Of a stretch of 64,000 nt of DNA, positions 45,454-58,452 are shown one piece after another. A program made the position numbers and the translations under genes. Location: positions 11,885,395 to 11,949,394 of the forward strand of contig JACGWO010000004.1 of NCBI GenBank assembly GCA_034509735.1, given 5' to 3'. The DNA comes from Sesamum alatum. Taxonomy: Eukaryota > Streptophyta > Magnoliopsida > Lamiales > Pedaliaceae. The notes beneath the pieces were generated by a model. The model did not search any database and was not told the DNA's origin. It worked only from the letters and a program-made list of their open reading frames with translations. Position 1 is the stretch's first letter. Each line of letters starts with the position of its first letter.

Positions 45454-46288
45454 TGAAGGACAAGCGGATCCGCCCGGGAGCGCGAGCGGAAGCGAGAAAG
45501 CGAGAAAGCGAGAAATAGTGCGTAAATTTAAATCAAATTTAAATAAACGTGATCCCAAGGGGTGTAGCATTGGGTGCTCAACCGAGCGTTCGATGTAGGA
45601 TGTATTAATGATAGAACATACATATAATACATAGGGCATAGATGAAAAGTCAAATCTATCAAAGCGTAGTAAAATCGTTACCTTTGATGATTTTTTTTGT
45701 ATGCGCGACTACTTGCGTTGTTCCTTCTCCGGAATACTCACGAAATCCAAACTTATGAATTCTGCAAAGGTGATCCACACCACACCGGAAGAAACACATG
45801 TTTTCTTTGCTAGAAGAAAACGGGTTTAGGAAGGAATCGGTTCAAGAGAAAGATACTATGAATTAGTGTTCTCTTAAACCTACTTTATTCTTCCTTTCAA
45901 TCCAAGATCAAATGAAGAACACAAGTGGGAGAGGGAGATAGAGGTCGAGAGTGAGAGTAAAAGAGGAGAGGCCGAAAATGTCTTCTCTTTTTCCTTGAAA
46001 AAGATGAATTATGATTCTATTACACAAGGTGTTGTATATACTCCTATATATACATAATTAATGTGTTTATTGGAATGTGTCTATGTTCATCCAAGGATGT
46101 CTAGATACATCCCAATCAATCACCATTAATTCTTCAATCAAGCCTACCAACTTATAAGGGATGATCAAATCATACCAAAAGGGAAGAGCTTGAATGGAGT
46201 TGATTTGTCTCTTTCCAAAAGAGATAAGTCAACTTACCACCTTGCATGAAGCATGGTTGATTTTAGCTTCCTCCAAGGGAGCATTTCC
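45454..46288 (-). repeat. A4 5' LTR, 3' part only
   Basis: The minus strand shows the last 835 bp of an A LTR, including the TATA region and U5. At 46288/46289 it is replaced by a D LTR, evidently an insertion; the upstream half of this LTR is not found next to it. Confidence 0.88.
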
Positions 46289-47786
46289 TGACAGAAACGG
46301 TACGGCTCAGGAACGCGGCGGAAGCGTAAAATAAAATAAATTTAAAAACAATTTCAAAAGGGTGTTCCCTTTGAATTCCCGGGAGTTCGGTGTATTCAAA
46401 AGCGTCATAACATACAGAAAAAATACTTGAACTTGTGGTTAGAGGAGGAAACAAAAAGGTACAATAATTTAAATAGAAACATACCTTTTTCGTTTCACAT
46501 GTACAACGACAACAAGCTTTGATTCCCTCTTTGTTCCTTTTCCGTTCACCTTAGGATTCAAATTAGAACCCCTCTAATTTGTCCACACCACAGCAATGGA
46601 AGCAAATCTACATTTACTGCTAGGTAGAAGCTAGATCAACAAAGAAAAGAAAAATGTATTACACTATTGATTAGTGTATACGTATTTCTCATGTTCTCAT
46701 CTTGAATCTAATTCAAAGAGAACTCAAAAGAAGGAGAAAAAGCTGGAAATTTTCGTGGCTTGTGTGCTAGAGAGTGCAAGTTAGGGAGTTGAAAAGTGTA
46801 TACATGTGTTGTGTAGTTGTAGGTAGTTTCCAAAACCACCTACACACTAATGCACAACTTGTGCTCAACCTCCAACCATGTTAGCACAATATGTGGACCA
46901 CCTAGCCATCATGGCACGCCACATCATTGCTTACATGGAGCCACATCATTGCTTACCTGGAGGACTTTCAACTCCTCTTTAAACTTGCATCAAACTCGAG
47001 ACGCGTTTACTCTATTGATCGACCTAGGGAATCATTCCCTACTCGACCAATCGCTACGGCCGTAGACTTAATGAGTCGAAACCATCTCAAAGCGCATAGG
47101 AGACATAGCTATCAAATACTGACAGGGGACAGATTCCATCTTGGAATCCCCCGTCCTCACTACATACTCCGACTGCACTGGACAAGGCTTATAATGACCA
47201 TATCAAAGACACGGTCACCTCTCGCCAGATCCAAGATACAACCTTCATATGCATGTGACTGTCATGATTCCTCAAGTCCGAGGACTAATCCCGTACTATA
47301 GGAACCGAGAATTCTAGTCATTCCGACCAAGCCTCCAAGGCTTCCATATGACGATTCCCACGAGTCAGTTCAGTCAGTCGACTACCTTGCCAACTAACCC
47401 ACTAAAATTGCTTACACGACCTACGTCTGGCACTGTTGAAACTCGGCACTCACCCAGTGAATGCAATACTTAGTGCAAGTCTCTATAGGACACTGTGGCC
47501 CAGTCTCGAGGTCCTCGACTTGGAATGTTTCAGACCGACCCTCAAGGAGTTGGTTTCATAGCCGCCAACCTATGCGCAGCTCAACTCAATGGGTTTAACC
47601 AATCAGTCTGTGGGCATTTGTTGTGACATTGAAACGGCATTCAATGTGAGTAGTAAGCACAACAAACACAGTTTGCCAGTGATGAATACTTACTTTATCC
47701 ATCAGTATAATATTACTTTGATAAAGATTGACTAATAGTTCCCAGAACAGCCAATCTAATTGACTTTCTGGTCACCTATTCTAACA
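46289..47786 (-). repeat. D2 3' LTR, internally deleted
   Basis: On the minus strand it runs TGTTAGAATAGGTGACC (ending at 47786) to GTTTCTGTCA (46289), 1,498 bp. It lacks about 0.7 kb of the AT-rich middle present in the D LTR at 2734-4953. It keeps the U5 stem-loop (TTCAAAGGG with an AACAC loop) near 46360-46380, behind a CGAACTCCCGG variant of the conserved motif. Confidence 0.85.
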
Positions 47787-47800
47787 ATCTCCCACTTGAC

Positions 47801-50800
47801 CACAAAGCCAATTACCCATGTTGCTTAGAACCTTTTGAGCATGAGCAATCTACGATGCCGGCTTGGTCTCGTGGGTCTACTATATTTCTCTGCCGAAGTG
47901 ACATGGTCCAACCGTGTCACCTCTTCCTACCATTGATGCCTGCAAATGGTGGTTGTCTAAGAATTTTCCATCGATCTGTGATGAGATCTCGAGCCCAAAA
48001 GCTTTTGCGAAAGCCTAGTTGTTCGCCTCCAAGGCAACTACTGGCTCAGCCGTGCTAGGCACCACATCCATCCTATGGATGCGGTTTTCAATCCAAACCA
48101 CTTTCTAGAATCGACTTCCAAAGTCACCATACATTCGAGTTTCATAATGACATGTCATGGTATCGTGCTTGAAACCTTTCCAAGCTACCACACTCACCAT
48201 TAAGTCCAAATGTACATACATATTGAGACTAAATGTTATTCAAATGATTCTGGAAGCTAGTATCGCTATAGCCTTCCAGAATCAACCCTTCACAAAATGT
48301 GCATGAAGAACACTTCTTTAATCCTTATTCAGGTATTAAAGATATTCTCAACAGTTGTTTACTGCCTTCTCGGCACAAGCCCAATAACTGTTGTTATGCC
48401 TAAAGCCTACACAACATCAGGCCCAATGCACAAACAACATTTTCATGCTGCCTAAGGCAAAGACGTAGGGGATGTCAAACATTTAAGCTTCCTCATCAGT
48501 CTAATGCGACTGAGTCTTTAACAGCTTAACCCTGTATAAAGGAATCCAATTCCTATCATGGAGAATTGCGTGAAAAACGCTCGTGTTTCCTAACATCTTA
48601 AATTCATTCCAAATGAATAAGACATTATACACAAATACTTGGAACAAAACTATCCTCCCACTGACCCTAAAGCCTGTTACTGATCGATTCATACTCCGTA
48701 TGAACTCGTCAAAACGAATATTCCAGTTATACAGAATTTCAAACCCAGTTTGAATTTTCATGAAGGATCCAATAGCTCTAAGCCATTGATCCAAACCCGA
48801 TGTCCAGCATCGCCTCTCCTTGTATCTTTTGGATGATAATCCAATTGACCGGATAGGCCCAGAAACCTATGCCTCTCAAGTAACTAAGGTGTTCTGGTTA
48901 TCCCTAGGAGGACTGGAATATAGTCAGTGGAATAATATGATTACGAATGATGTTTGGGTTATTCTGCATTAAACCTGCACAAATCAAACACGTAGTCTAA
49001 TTTGTCTCCCACTAGTCCCTTGACGTATGTGGGACCATCCCATGTACTCAAGAACTTTGTAGGATGCAGGCTTGCCAACCATATCTTATATGGCAACTAG
49101 ATCATGACTATTAGAAAATGCCATGTTTCTCAACTTGGCAACTTTTCAAGTCCATGTCTAGACAGTTTAAGGTATTCCAGTGAAACCCCGATCGAACCAA
49201 GTCTAACAAGGTTCGATTTCTCCCTTATCAGAGACCGTTCAACCATGGATCTTATAGGAAGAATTCCACTGAGTGAGAATTCCATTCTCATCTGGATATT
49301 CAAGAACTCGTACTAAATACACGCCCCTTCGATTTAATCGAGAGGTTTAATTTTGCAATCATCTTGGTTCACCACTCCAAGTCTAATTCCCTAAACCTAT
49401 CCAAGGTCCTTATACTTATGAACCCTCTTCTGGTGTTGTGTATTCAGTAACCTACGAATGTCTAAATGGATCCAATCCGATAGACTTTTGGAAAGCCCAC
49501 TTTGTCTAACAAAGAAGCCTTACAGTCTTTCCATCTCAGAGAGGACTTGTAAGCTAGTCGACTCAAATTGTCTATCGCTAACTTCCTTGTCCTTAATTAA
49601 AGGAAAAACCATCCTAGCTTATGGATGCCAAATTCGTAAGTTTATCTTGATTATCCATTTTAATCATTTGATATTGAGTACTCATAATCCAATTATGGGA
49701 TAATGTTTAAGGATAATTAAAGGAAAAACCATCCTAGCTTATGGATGCCAAATTCGTAAGTTTATCTTGATTATCCATTTTAATCATTTGATATTGAGTA
49801 CTCATAATCCAATTATGGGATAATGTTTAAGGATAATTATGTATCCCACCTAGCAGACAAGAATAGTCATTCTTTGTCAAATAAAGCAATTTTATTGATC
49901 AAACGTATGTAATTAAAAACTGTCCAATAGTACATAAAAACGTACTTCGATCATGCCAGGTTACATATTTCCTTTCAAAACTCTATCCTAACATGATCAC
50001 TGCTATGCTAAGCCTAACTAGTCCCTAGTCTTTGCAGCAATGGCCTTGCCATCGCTAAGCCTTAGGACCTGTATGGGCTTTCTACTCATAACCATATGCA
50101 AATCATTCGCATATTATGATTAACTGGTATCCAGTACCAAAGAGTAGAACAATAATCATGTCGGTACTCAATTTAAATGTACCTTCATTGGAGAGGAGCT
50201 TGGGACACTCCTTCTTCCAATGTCCCTTTTCGTGGAAGTTAATGCACACATCGTTTGGAATCTATGACTTTGCCCGCGGAACCCTCTTCCTCTTTCCTTC
50301 ACCTCCGCCCAGCGGTGTAACAGGATCACTCGAAGTGCTAGCAGCGGCTGATGTTATCTTATCTTTCTTCCTCTTCCAGCGTTCGGCACCCTTGCCTTTC
50401 GCTTCTGAGGTCGAAGCCTCTCCCACTAGTACCGCCGGCGCAGATTTTTCAATCGTTGCCTCGTACTGGACCAACATATTTATCAAGTCGAAAATAAATT
50501 GGTCGAACGAGGTAGAAAGAGACTGAAGGATCACATTGATGTACGTCTCCTTTTCAAGATTAGCTTGGAGGTCTTTGAGCTTCTCCATAAGGGATATCAT
50601 CATCACTCCATGCTCTTGTACAGACGACCCTTTTGTCATCTTAGCTCAGAAGAATGCCTTCGTTGCACCGTATCTAACTTGTCGGTCCAAGACCGCATAG
50701 ATATCTTGCAAACGAAGCATAATCTAGCCAACATCATCTAGCCTATCGTACTGCTTCTGGATCTCGTTAGTCATCGAGGCCAGTACGATACTGCAGACCT

Positions 50801-51005
50801 GCCAGTGGTCAACATGCATCTACTCGAACGTCAAGCGTTCTTAAGGCATTAACCCATTCGGCAATGCCCGAGGAAGATCCTTACCCAGAATGTAAGTTTG
50901 GTTCTAGAAATCTAAGACTATCTTAAGATTTCACAGCCAGTCGTTGTAGTTTATTTCATTAGACATATTAGCCTCTAGTATTTGCGTTAGTGGATTCTTA
51001 GACAT
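47801..51005 (-). pseudogene. D2 gag-pol, heavily decayed
   Basis: Gag starts at 51003-51005 (MSKNPLTQ-like). The best open piece (50262-50639) gives Gag residues around 120-245: EKLKDLQANLEKETYINVIL, then the QYEATIEKSAPAVL segment and a Lys-rich linker (RWKRKKDK). A zinc-knuckle remnant is near 50215-50250. Integrase and RT remain as scattered phrases with stops; the RNase H tail is near 47810-48010. Codons differ from family A throughout, showing an independent lineage resembling B. No functional product is possible. Confidence 0.8.
49594..49839. repeat. Perfect 120-bp tandem duplication
   Basis: Bases 49594-49719 are repeated without a single difference at 49714-49839. The unit lies in the decayed integrase part of D2. 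Perfect identity in otherwise decayed DNA points to a recent slippage event or an assembly error. Confidence 0.95.
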
Positions 51006-51570
51006 ATACATTCAAAATGTAAACAGAAAAACATTAAGTAGATTATAGTAATATTATGTTCAAGTTAAGACTTGGTCTTTAGTCATTAACCCTTCCCACT
51101 ATTTCTGCAGAAGCCCATCACTCTCAAATGGGGTTCCAGGAAACCATTTCCTAGTGGGCTTGAGGTCCACAAATGCAATTGTCCATGCCCGCTTTTACGA
51201 TTCACACGGAAAAAAGCTTTGTGGGAGGTAACCTATACCATTCTCTTCCAATGAGATCCCCAAGTTATTTTGCCTCGCCTCTTCACATGATCCCGAGGAC
51301 TCCAAGCGAATCATGTTACTCAGCGTTAGGCCCGATCCATCAACCAAATGAGTATCTCAACTATCGCCCCCCCACGACTCATGAGGCAGAGAAATAGGAG
51401 CATATTCCTTTGTTCATAACAATAGCCCAGCTTTTTTCCATTCCAAACGTGCCACGACTCGTGAGACCACGAATAGGTGAAAGTAGCTTTCTCACTACAT
51501 TGCTATGGATGGGAGGATTGGATTTCAATCAAACCATTTGACTTTTTAATCCATTAATGGGCCTAATATT
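51006..51570 (-). other. D2 leader fragment
   Basis: This is the antisense leader 3' end with the CCACGACTC-type segment near 51373. It is cut at ATATT (51566-51570), where the A5 LTR starts. Confidence 0.75.
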
Positions 51571-52267
51571 TAAAGGACAAGCGGATCCGCCCGGGAGCGC
51601 GAGCGGAAGCGAGGAAAGCGAGAAAGTGCGTAATTTAAATCAAATTCAAAAATACGCGAATCCCAAGGGGTGTACCCTTGGGTGCTCAACCGAGCGTTCG
51701 ATGTAGGATGTGTAAATATTAAAACATACATTTAAGCACATAGGGCATAGATATATAAATGAAATCAATCAAAGCGTAATAAACCGTTACATTTGATTGT
51801 TTAGCGTATGCTCCCGGCTACTTGTGTTGTTCCTTCTCCGAAATGCTCACGAAATCCAAATGTATGGATTCTCCAAAGGTGATCAACACCACACCGGAAG
51901 AAACACACGTTCTTCTTGCTAGAAAAGAACGGGTTTAGAAGGAATCGATTTAAGAAAAGAACACTATGAATTAGTGTTCTCTTAAACTTACATTGTTCTT
52001 CTTCTTGATTCAAAATCAAGTGAAGAACACAAGTGTGAGAGAGGGAGGGAGCACGAAATTTTGAGAGAGAGGAGAGGATTTTTGTCTTCTCTTTTTCCTA
52101 GAAAAGATGAATAATGAATCACTTATGCTTGGTGTTGTATATTCTAATATATACATAATTAATGTGATTATTGGAATGTGTCTAGGTTCATCCAAGGATG
52201 TCTAGATTCATTCCAATCAATCACCATCAATTCTTCAATCAAGCCTACCAAAATTTATGGTATGATC
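51571..52267 (-). repeat. A5 3' LTR, distal part
   Basis: These are the last roughly 700 bp of an A LTR, antisense, with the U5 stem-loop near 51663-51685. It stops at TATGGTATGATC, inside the 12-bp-armed inverted repeat, where C inserted. Confidence 0.9.
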
Positions 52268-54211
52268 TGTTAGAATAGGTGACCATGTAAGCCAATTTTG
52301 GCAAGAATATGTAACCTATGTCTAGACAATTTCATTTGGCATTACTTCGTTTGTGTTCACTTATATCTATTTTCTATATCTGTTCACTACGCAAACAAAG
52401 CCCACGGACTGAGAATCAATTTCGGGGACTGGGACTACGCTTGGAGGTAGGTCCATGGAATCAGTCTTCCCGAATCAGTCCGGAAATCTCCAAGTCAAGG
52501 AATCCGAAAATGGGTACCGGGATTCCATTTGAGACTTGCACTAAGCACCTGCTGTCGTGTTTCATCGACGGGTGACGAGGGTCGTCTAAGCAGTGTTAGT
52601 GGGTTAGCATGCTAGGACGCAGCTGACTGAGGTGACTCGCGGGAACCGTCTTACGGAGGACCTTGAGTATGGTCAGCAAGGTATGACGTGAATTCCCGGT
52701 TCCAACGGTACAGGCCAAGTCCTTTGACTTGAGGAATTGCTCAGTTTACCTATACGTTAGGGCTGTATCTTAGATATGGTGAGAGATTGCTAGAATTCTC
52801 TTTGGTAGTCATAAGCCATGTCTAGTACAGTTCTGGTGTACAAAGTGACAGTAGTTTCCAAGAAAGGATCTGTCTCCTGCCAATAGGTATTGACAGTTGA
52901 GTCTCATGTATGCTCTGTGTCTTGTCCCTAAAATCTGTGGCCACAGTAACTGAACAGAAGGGAAGGATTCCCTTGCGGCGTTTAGTGAGGACAGACCGAC
53001 ACTTAGGTCCAAAATGGGTACCTGCATTATCCGTGCCCTAGACTCTAAGTGATGAGACCGAAGACAGAAGGACAAGTGTACTGTTAGAGCCTAAATGTTC
53101 ATCCCTGAATATTTCACCTAGTCTCTAGTGCCATGGACCGTTGCTAGATGGCCACCCATGGTAACGGAAGGATTCTAGGAATCCGACCAAGTCTAGCTGA
53201 AAGGTGAACCTAAAGAGTCACACACTATCCACACACATTTAGATATTTAATTAGGAATTAAATATTGGAGTGAAGGAATGATTAAATTGGATTTAATCGG
53301 GTCCTTTATTTTTTTCTTGGAGAAATAATTCCTTCTATTAGATATAAGGAATTAAATTGATAAATTAGATTTATCAAAGGGATTTATTTAATGGGCTTAA
53401 ATAATATTTATATTTATTTTAGCCTCTTGGAAATATTTAAATAGGTTTTAAATATTCCATTAAATTAAATTAAATCAACGGTGAGATGAATGGGAGAGAT
53501 GGATGGCTAGGATTGTTTTGACTAGGTCAAAACACTACTTTGACTAGGACTTTGACTAGGTCAAAATCCTAGTCAAAATAGAGTTCTTGAAAGAGGAGTT
53601 TAAAGAGGATTAGACTCCTCTTCTATATAAACCCCTAGCATCCTACAAGTTGAAGGATGATGAAACTCCAACACACACACTACAACACACACACACGGAT
53701 TCTCTCTCCCTCTCTCTCGTCCGATTCTCTCTCCCTCTCCAAGAAATATTTTCTTGGTTCTTTTTGTTCTTGGAACATTAAAAACTTGATGAATCAATAC
53801 CATTAATCAATAATGTGTTATTGATTCATCCACTCCAAAAATATAAACTTGTTCGTTGCTAGCACGACGTGCAAGATACGTGGGTGGATCGTGTGTCACG
53901 ATTTAGAGGGTCTCAAAGACGAGATCTTGGTGCAAAACGGGGAACAACGCTTGTAGCCGTTGAAGACGAAAACGACAACGGGTAGGTCTCGTTTTAATTT
54001 TTCGTCCTCTCTTTAATTTCCAACCCTATGGCCTCCATGATTTATTTTGTGTTATTCGTTCATGAGATACACCGAACGCCCGGGAAATTTCAAAGACACA
54101 CCCTTTGAAACGTGTTTTAATTTAAAAGCATGTTTAAATTCCATATTTAATTTTAATTATACCGCGCTTCCGCATTCGCGCCTTTCCCGGGACGATCCAC
54201 AATTTCTTTCA
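52268..54211 (+). repeat. C LTR
   Basis: It is 1,944 bp, TGTTAG...TTTCTTTCA. It lacks about 50 bp near its start that are present in the C2 LTR. It contains the conserved block (53113-53225) with a C-specific hairpin GGATTC-TAG-GAATCC (53170-53184), AT-rich inverted repeats, and a U5 stem-loop (TTTCAAAG / CTTTGAAA) at 54088-54110. Confidence 0.92.
53624..53631 (+). promoter_or_regulatory. LTR TATA box (C)
   Basis: TATATAAA within CTTCTATATAAACCCC is a consensus plant TATA box, 580 bp before the LTR end. Confidence 0.75.
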
Positions 54212-54212
54212 G

Positions 54213-54224
54213 TGGTATCAGAGC
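54213..54224 (+). other. Primer-binding site, C
   Basis: TGGTATCAGAGC lies one base after the LTR end. Confidence 0.94.
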
Positions 54225-55464
54225 CCGGTTCGGTGTGTAGGCCTAGGGTTTATGTGCGTTTTAAGCATGAGACGTGATTTAGCATGTTTTAATTGAATCT
54301 TGAATTTCTTGATTGTTAAAGCATGTTATTTTATTGCTTTTAATTCGTGTGAATTTATGAATGTTGGTGTTTTTCTGTTTTTCTTGGGAAACGGGATGGG
54401 AAATTAATCTGAAAAACGAGAGAAAACGCCACAGCCGGCCAGCCGGGAAGGCTGGCCGCGCGCAGGCATGGGAAGCCTGCGCGCGCGCGCACTGCCGGCC
54501 GCGCAGGGGCAGCGCGCAGCCAGGATGGCTGCGCGCGGGCCTGCGCGCATGGAAGCGCCTCCAGGCGCGCGCGCGGGTAGACAAAGGAGTCTGCGCGCGC
54601 GCGCCCGGCAGGCACGCCCATGCGCGTGCGCGCGCAAGGCTGACGGGCGGGGAGCCTGCGCGCGGACGGGCACCAGGCGCGCCGCCAGGCGTGCGCGCAC
54701 GCAGACGGAGGCGTCTGCACGCGCGCGCCCGGCAGGCACGCCCAGTGCGCGTCTGCGCGCGCGCTCTACGCACAGCGCAGGCACACGGCCGGCGGCCAGC
54801 AAGCCAGCGCGCGCAAGGAAGAGGAGCCTGCGCGCGCGTCGGCCTGCCGATGCGCTAGGCCGTGCAGTGCGCTGCCGGTCAGGCGCGCGCGCAAACAGGC
54901 AGGGGCCTGAGCGCGCGCGGCCGGCCGGCTGGCTGCCGCAGGCGGCGGCGGCCGGTGGCTGTGAAGCTAGGGTTTTGAAACCCTAGTGTTATTTTATTTT
55001 AAATTAATTTTCAGTTTTAATTTTGAATTAATTCTGAAAAATCGTTTTTTGGGTTCAATTTTTCCTAAGTTCCTAAAGACATTATTTTAGGAGTAAAATA
55101 AATTGGATTTGGAATCCCGGGATTATTTTACTTAAGATAATGAGGAAAATTTTCCTAAAACGAGAAAAAAGATTAATATTACCAATATTTATATTTTTTT
55201 TTATTTTCACACGTTGCGCACATGTTCATTTATTTTCATCTTGGATTAATATGATTGGAAATCATGTGTTGTTGGAATATTATGATTATGTGTTTGGATC
55301 ATGTAATCACGTGTGTTGGATGGAAATGGATGATCACGAGCCCTAGACCGAATGTATGGTTTAATTTTCTGTTGGGCCTGTGTGCCTCTTTAACTGCTTT
55401 TTCCTTCTCTCTTTCTAGTGCCTTGGAATAATAAGGCTTTCTACCTCCCTCCTTATGTACTCCC
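54225..55464 (+). other. C leader with a 535-bp GC island (54428-54962)
   Basis: The island is almost pure G/C with GCGCGC runs and an imperfect internal repeat: CCCGGCAGGCACGCCCA at 54604 and 54728. Frames on both strands through it are composition artefacts. Sequence after 54963 is AT-rich with no gene recognised. Confidence 0.85.
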
Positions 55465-56900
55465 TGTTAGAATAGGTGACCAGAAAGCCAATAGGTTTGG
55501 CGATTTGTAACCTATTATACAACTCGATGTAATTGTAATATTATTATGTGATGAATAAAGTGAGTGTTCGTCACTATTGGTACCTACTTTGTTGTGCTCA
55601 CTTTACATTTGTTAAAACGGTTTTTTAACTTATATCGCAACAAAGCCCACAGACCATGGATAACAACTCGTGCAGTTGGGCCACGCATTGGATGGTGGTC
55701 ATGAAACCAACTGATTAAGAGTTGGGTCTGAAACGTTCCAAGTCGAGGACCTCGAGACAGGGCATCGAGAGTCCTATTGAGACTTGCGCCAAGAGTCGTG
55801 TTCATTGGATGAGTGCCGTGTTTTCATCGGCGACAGGCGTGGGATGCCTACACGATCTTGATGGGTTGGTCGACTGGGGTCGAGCCGACTGGACTGACTC
55901 GCGGGGATCATCATATGGAAGCCTTGGAGGCTTGGTCGGTATGATTGGATTCCCCGGTTCCGATAGTACGGGAGTAATCCTCAGACTTGAGGAATCATGG
56001 CAGTCACGTGCACAGGACGGCTGTATCTTGGATCTGGCGAGAGGTGATCATTCTGTAAGATGATCATTATAAGCCTTGTCCAGTGCAGTCGGAATGTGTA
56101 GCGAGGACGGTGGATTCCAAGAAGAGGATCCGTCCCCTGTCAGTATGTGACAGAGGTATCTCCTATGCACTCGGAGACACGTTCATGCTGTTTGAAGCTG
56201 TGGCCACAGTGGTTGGTCGAACGGGGAATGGTTTCCTGTGTCGATGCAATGAAGCATACGTAGTCTCGAGTATTAAGCATAGATGCCTAGTCAAGGATGG
56301 GAACCGACGCCCAATTCCATACCCTAGACTAAGGCCGGGAGACGGTAGACGGAAGGATCGTACCCGTACGGAATCGGCGCCTAAATGTTCACGCCAATTC
56401 ACCTAGTCTCTAGTGCCATGGACCGTTGCTAGACGGCCACCCATGGTAACGGGCCCTTGTGGGACACGGGCCCAAGTCTAGCTGAGGGTGAACCTAAAGG
56501 GTCACACACAAATCACCGAGCAGGTTGAGAGATCAACTTGGAGTCAATCTCGAAGGATAAAATAAGTAATTGGATTACTTAAGGGAAAGTCCATTGGATG
56601 GACGGGCCGATATTGTATCGGGCTTTCATTTAATCGGTAAATTGGATTTTCGATTAAATATGGAAAGTTGAGATGTTGAGACGTTGGATCTTTTAATTGG
56701 ATTAAAAGATCAACGGGAATAATTTAAGTGGACATTAAATTGGATTTAATATTGGGATCGTCGTAATTGGATTACGATAAAACCCGGTCCGTTAAATTAT
56801 ACCCGAGAGGAGAAATAATTCCTAATTTGGAATAGGAAGAAGTTGGACTTCTTCCCTTAATTAAATATGGCCGACATGCTCCCTTGGAGGAAGCAAAATT
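55465..56900 (+). mobile_element. A6: family A LTR, first 1.44 kb, sense
   Basis: It starts TGTTAGAATAGGTGACC after CTCCC in the C leader and stops at GGAAGCAAAAT. There it is fused to the antisense A5 LTR through a shared CAAAAT. It contains the conserved block and six TGG-centred inverted repeats. Confidence 0.9.
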
Positions 56901-58438
56901 TATGGTATGATCAAATCATACCAAAAGGGAAGAACTTGATTGGAGTTGATTTGTCTCTTTCCAAAAGAGACAAGTCAACATACCACATAGCATGCAACAT
57001 GGCTGATTTTGCTTCCTCCAAGAGAGCATGTCGGCTATGTTTAATTAAGGGAAGAAGTCCAACTTCTTCCTATTCCAAATTAGGAATTATTTCTCCTCTC
57101 GGGTATAATCTAACGGACCGGGTTTTATCGTAATCCAATTACGACGAACCCAATATTAAATCCAATTTAATGTCCACTTAAATTATTCCCGTTGATCTTT
57201 TAATCCAATTAAAAGATCCAACGTCTCAACATCTCAACTTTCCATATTTAATCGAAAATCCAATTTACCGATTAAATGAAAGCCCGATACAATATCGGCC
57301 CGTCCATCCAATGGACTTTCCCTTAAGTAATCCAATTACTTATTTTATCCTTCGAGATTGACTCCAAGTCGATCTCTCAACCTCCTCGGTGATTTGTGTG
57401 TGACCCTTTAGGTTCACCCTCAGCTAGACTTGGGCCCCTGTCCCACAAGGGCCCGTTACCATGGGTGGCCATCTAGCAACGGTCCATGGCACTAGAGACT
57501 AGGTGAATTGGCGTGAACATTTAGGCGCCGATTCCGTACGGGTACGATCCTTCCGTCTACCGTCTCCCGGCCTTAGTCTAGGGTATGGAATTGGGCGTCG
57601 GTTCCCATCCTTGACTAGGCATCTATGCTTAATACTCGAGACTACGTATGCTTCATTGCATCGACACAGGAAACCATTCCCTGTTCGACCAACCACTGTG
57701 GCCACAGCTTCAAACAGCATGTACGTGTCTCCGAGTGCATAGGAGATACCTCTGTCACATACTGACAGGGGACGGATCCTCTTCTTGGAATCCACCGTCC
57801 TTGCTACACATTCCGACTGCACTGGACAAGGCTTATAATGATCATCTTACAGAATGATCACCTCTCGCCAGATCCAAGATACAGCCGTCCTGTGCACGTG
57901 ACTGCCATGATTCCTCAAGTCTGAGGATTACTCCTGTACTATCGGAACCGGGGAATCCAATCATACCGACCAAGCCTCCAAGGCTTCCATATGATGATCC
58001 CCGCGAGTCAGTCCAGTCGGCTCGACCCCAGTCGACCAACCCATCAAGATCGTGTAGGCGTCCCACGCCTGTCGCCGATGAAACACGGCACTCATCCAAT
58101 GAACACGACTCTTGACGCAAGTCTCAATAGGACTCTCGATGCCCTATCTCGAGGTCCTCGACTTGGAACGTTTCAGACCCAACTCTTAATCAGTTGGTTT
58201 CATGACCACCATCCAATGCGTGGCCCAACTGCACGAGTTGTTATCCATGGTCTGTGGGCTTTGTAGCGATATAAGTTAAACACCGTTTTAACAAATGTAA
58301 AGTGAGCACAACAAAGTAGGTACCAATAGTGACGAACACTCACTTTATTCATCACATAATAATATTACATTCACATCAAGTTGTCGGATAGGTTACAAAT
58401 TGCCAAACCCATTGGCTTTCTGGTCACCTATTCCAACA
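56901..58438 (-). repeat. A5 3' LTR, proximal part
   Basis: It resumes at TTATGGTATGATC and runs to TTCCAACA at 58438 (one change from TTCTAACA). Together with 51571-52267 it makes one LTR, with the CAAAATTTATGGTATGATC segment present on both sides of the insertion. Confidence 0.9.
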
Positions 58439-58452
58439 ATCTCCCACTTGAC
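58439..58452 (-). other. Polypurine tract, A5
   Basis: ATCTCCCACTTGAC is the complement of GTCAAGTGGGAGAT, next to the LTR start. Confidence 0.88.

Larger units (their letters stand above)
46289..51570 (-). mobile_element. D2: family D element, decayed, antisense
   Basis: It comprises a 3' LTR (46289-47786), polypurine tract (47787-47801), decayed pol and gag, and the last 565 bp of leader. Its 5' end is cut at 51570 by the LTR of A5. It sits in the A4 LTR. Confidence 0.82.
52268..55464 (+). mobile_element. C: family C LTR plus leader, 3' truncated
   Basis: It comprises a complete LTR (52268-54211), primer-binding site (54213) and about 1.25 kb of leader. An A LTR (A6) begins at 55465 and the rest of C is gone. 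The base run before the LTR is TGATC (52263-52267), the same target as B used. Confidence 0.88.
55465..58438. repeat. Palindrome: 1.43-kb inverted LTR arms, 105-bp spacer
   Basis: 55465-56900 (A6) and 57006-58438 (A5) are inverted copies with few differences, separated by 56901-57005. The spacer contains the further inverted repeat TATGGTATGAT/ATCATACC. Confidence 0.92.

Noticed and set aside
52249..56920. 19-bp repeat as a target-site duplication of C
   Set aside because: Copia integrases make 5-bp duplications. The longer match is host LTR sequence regained through recombination with A6.
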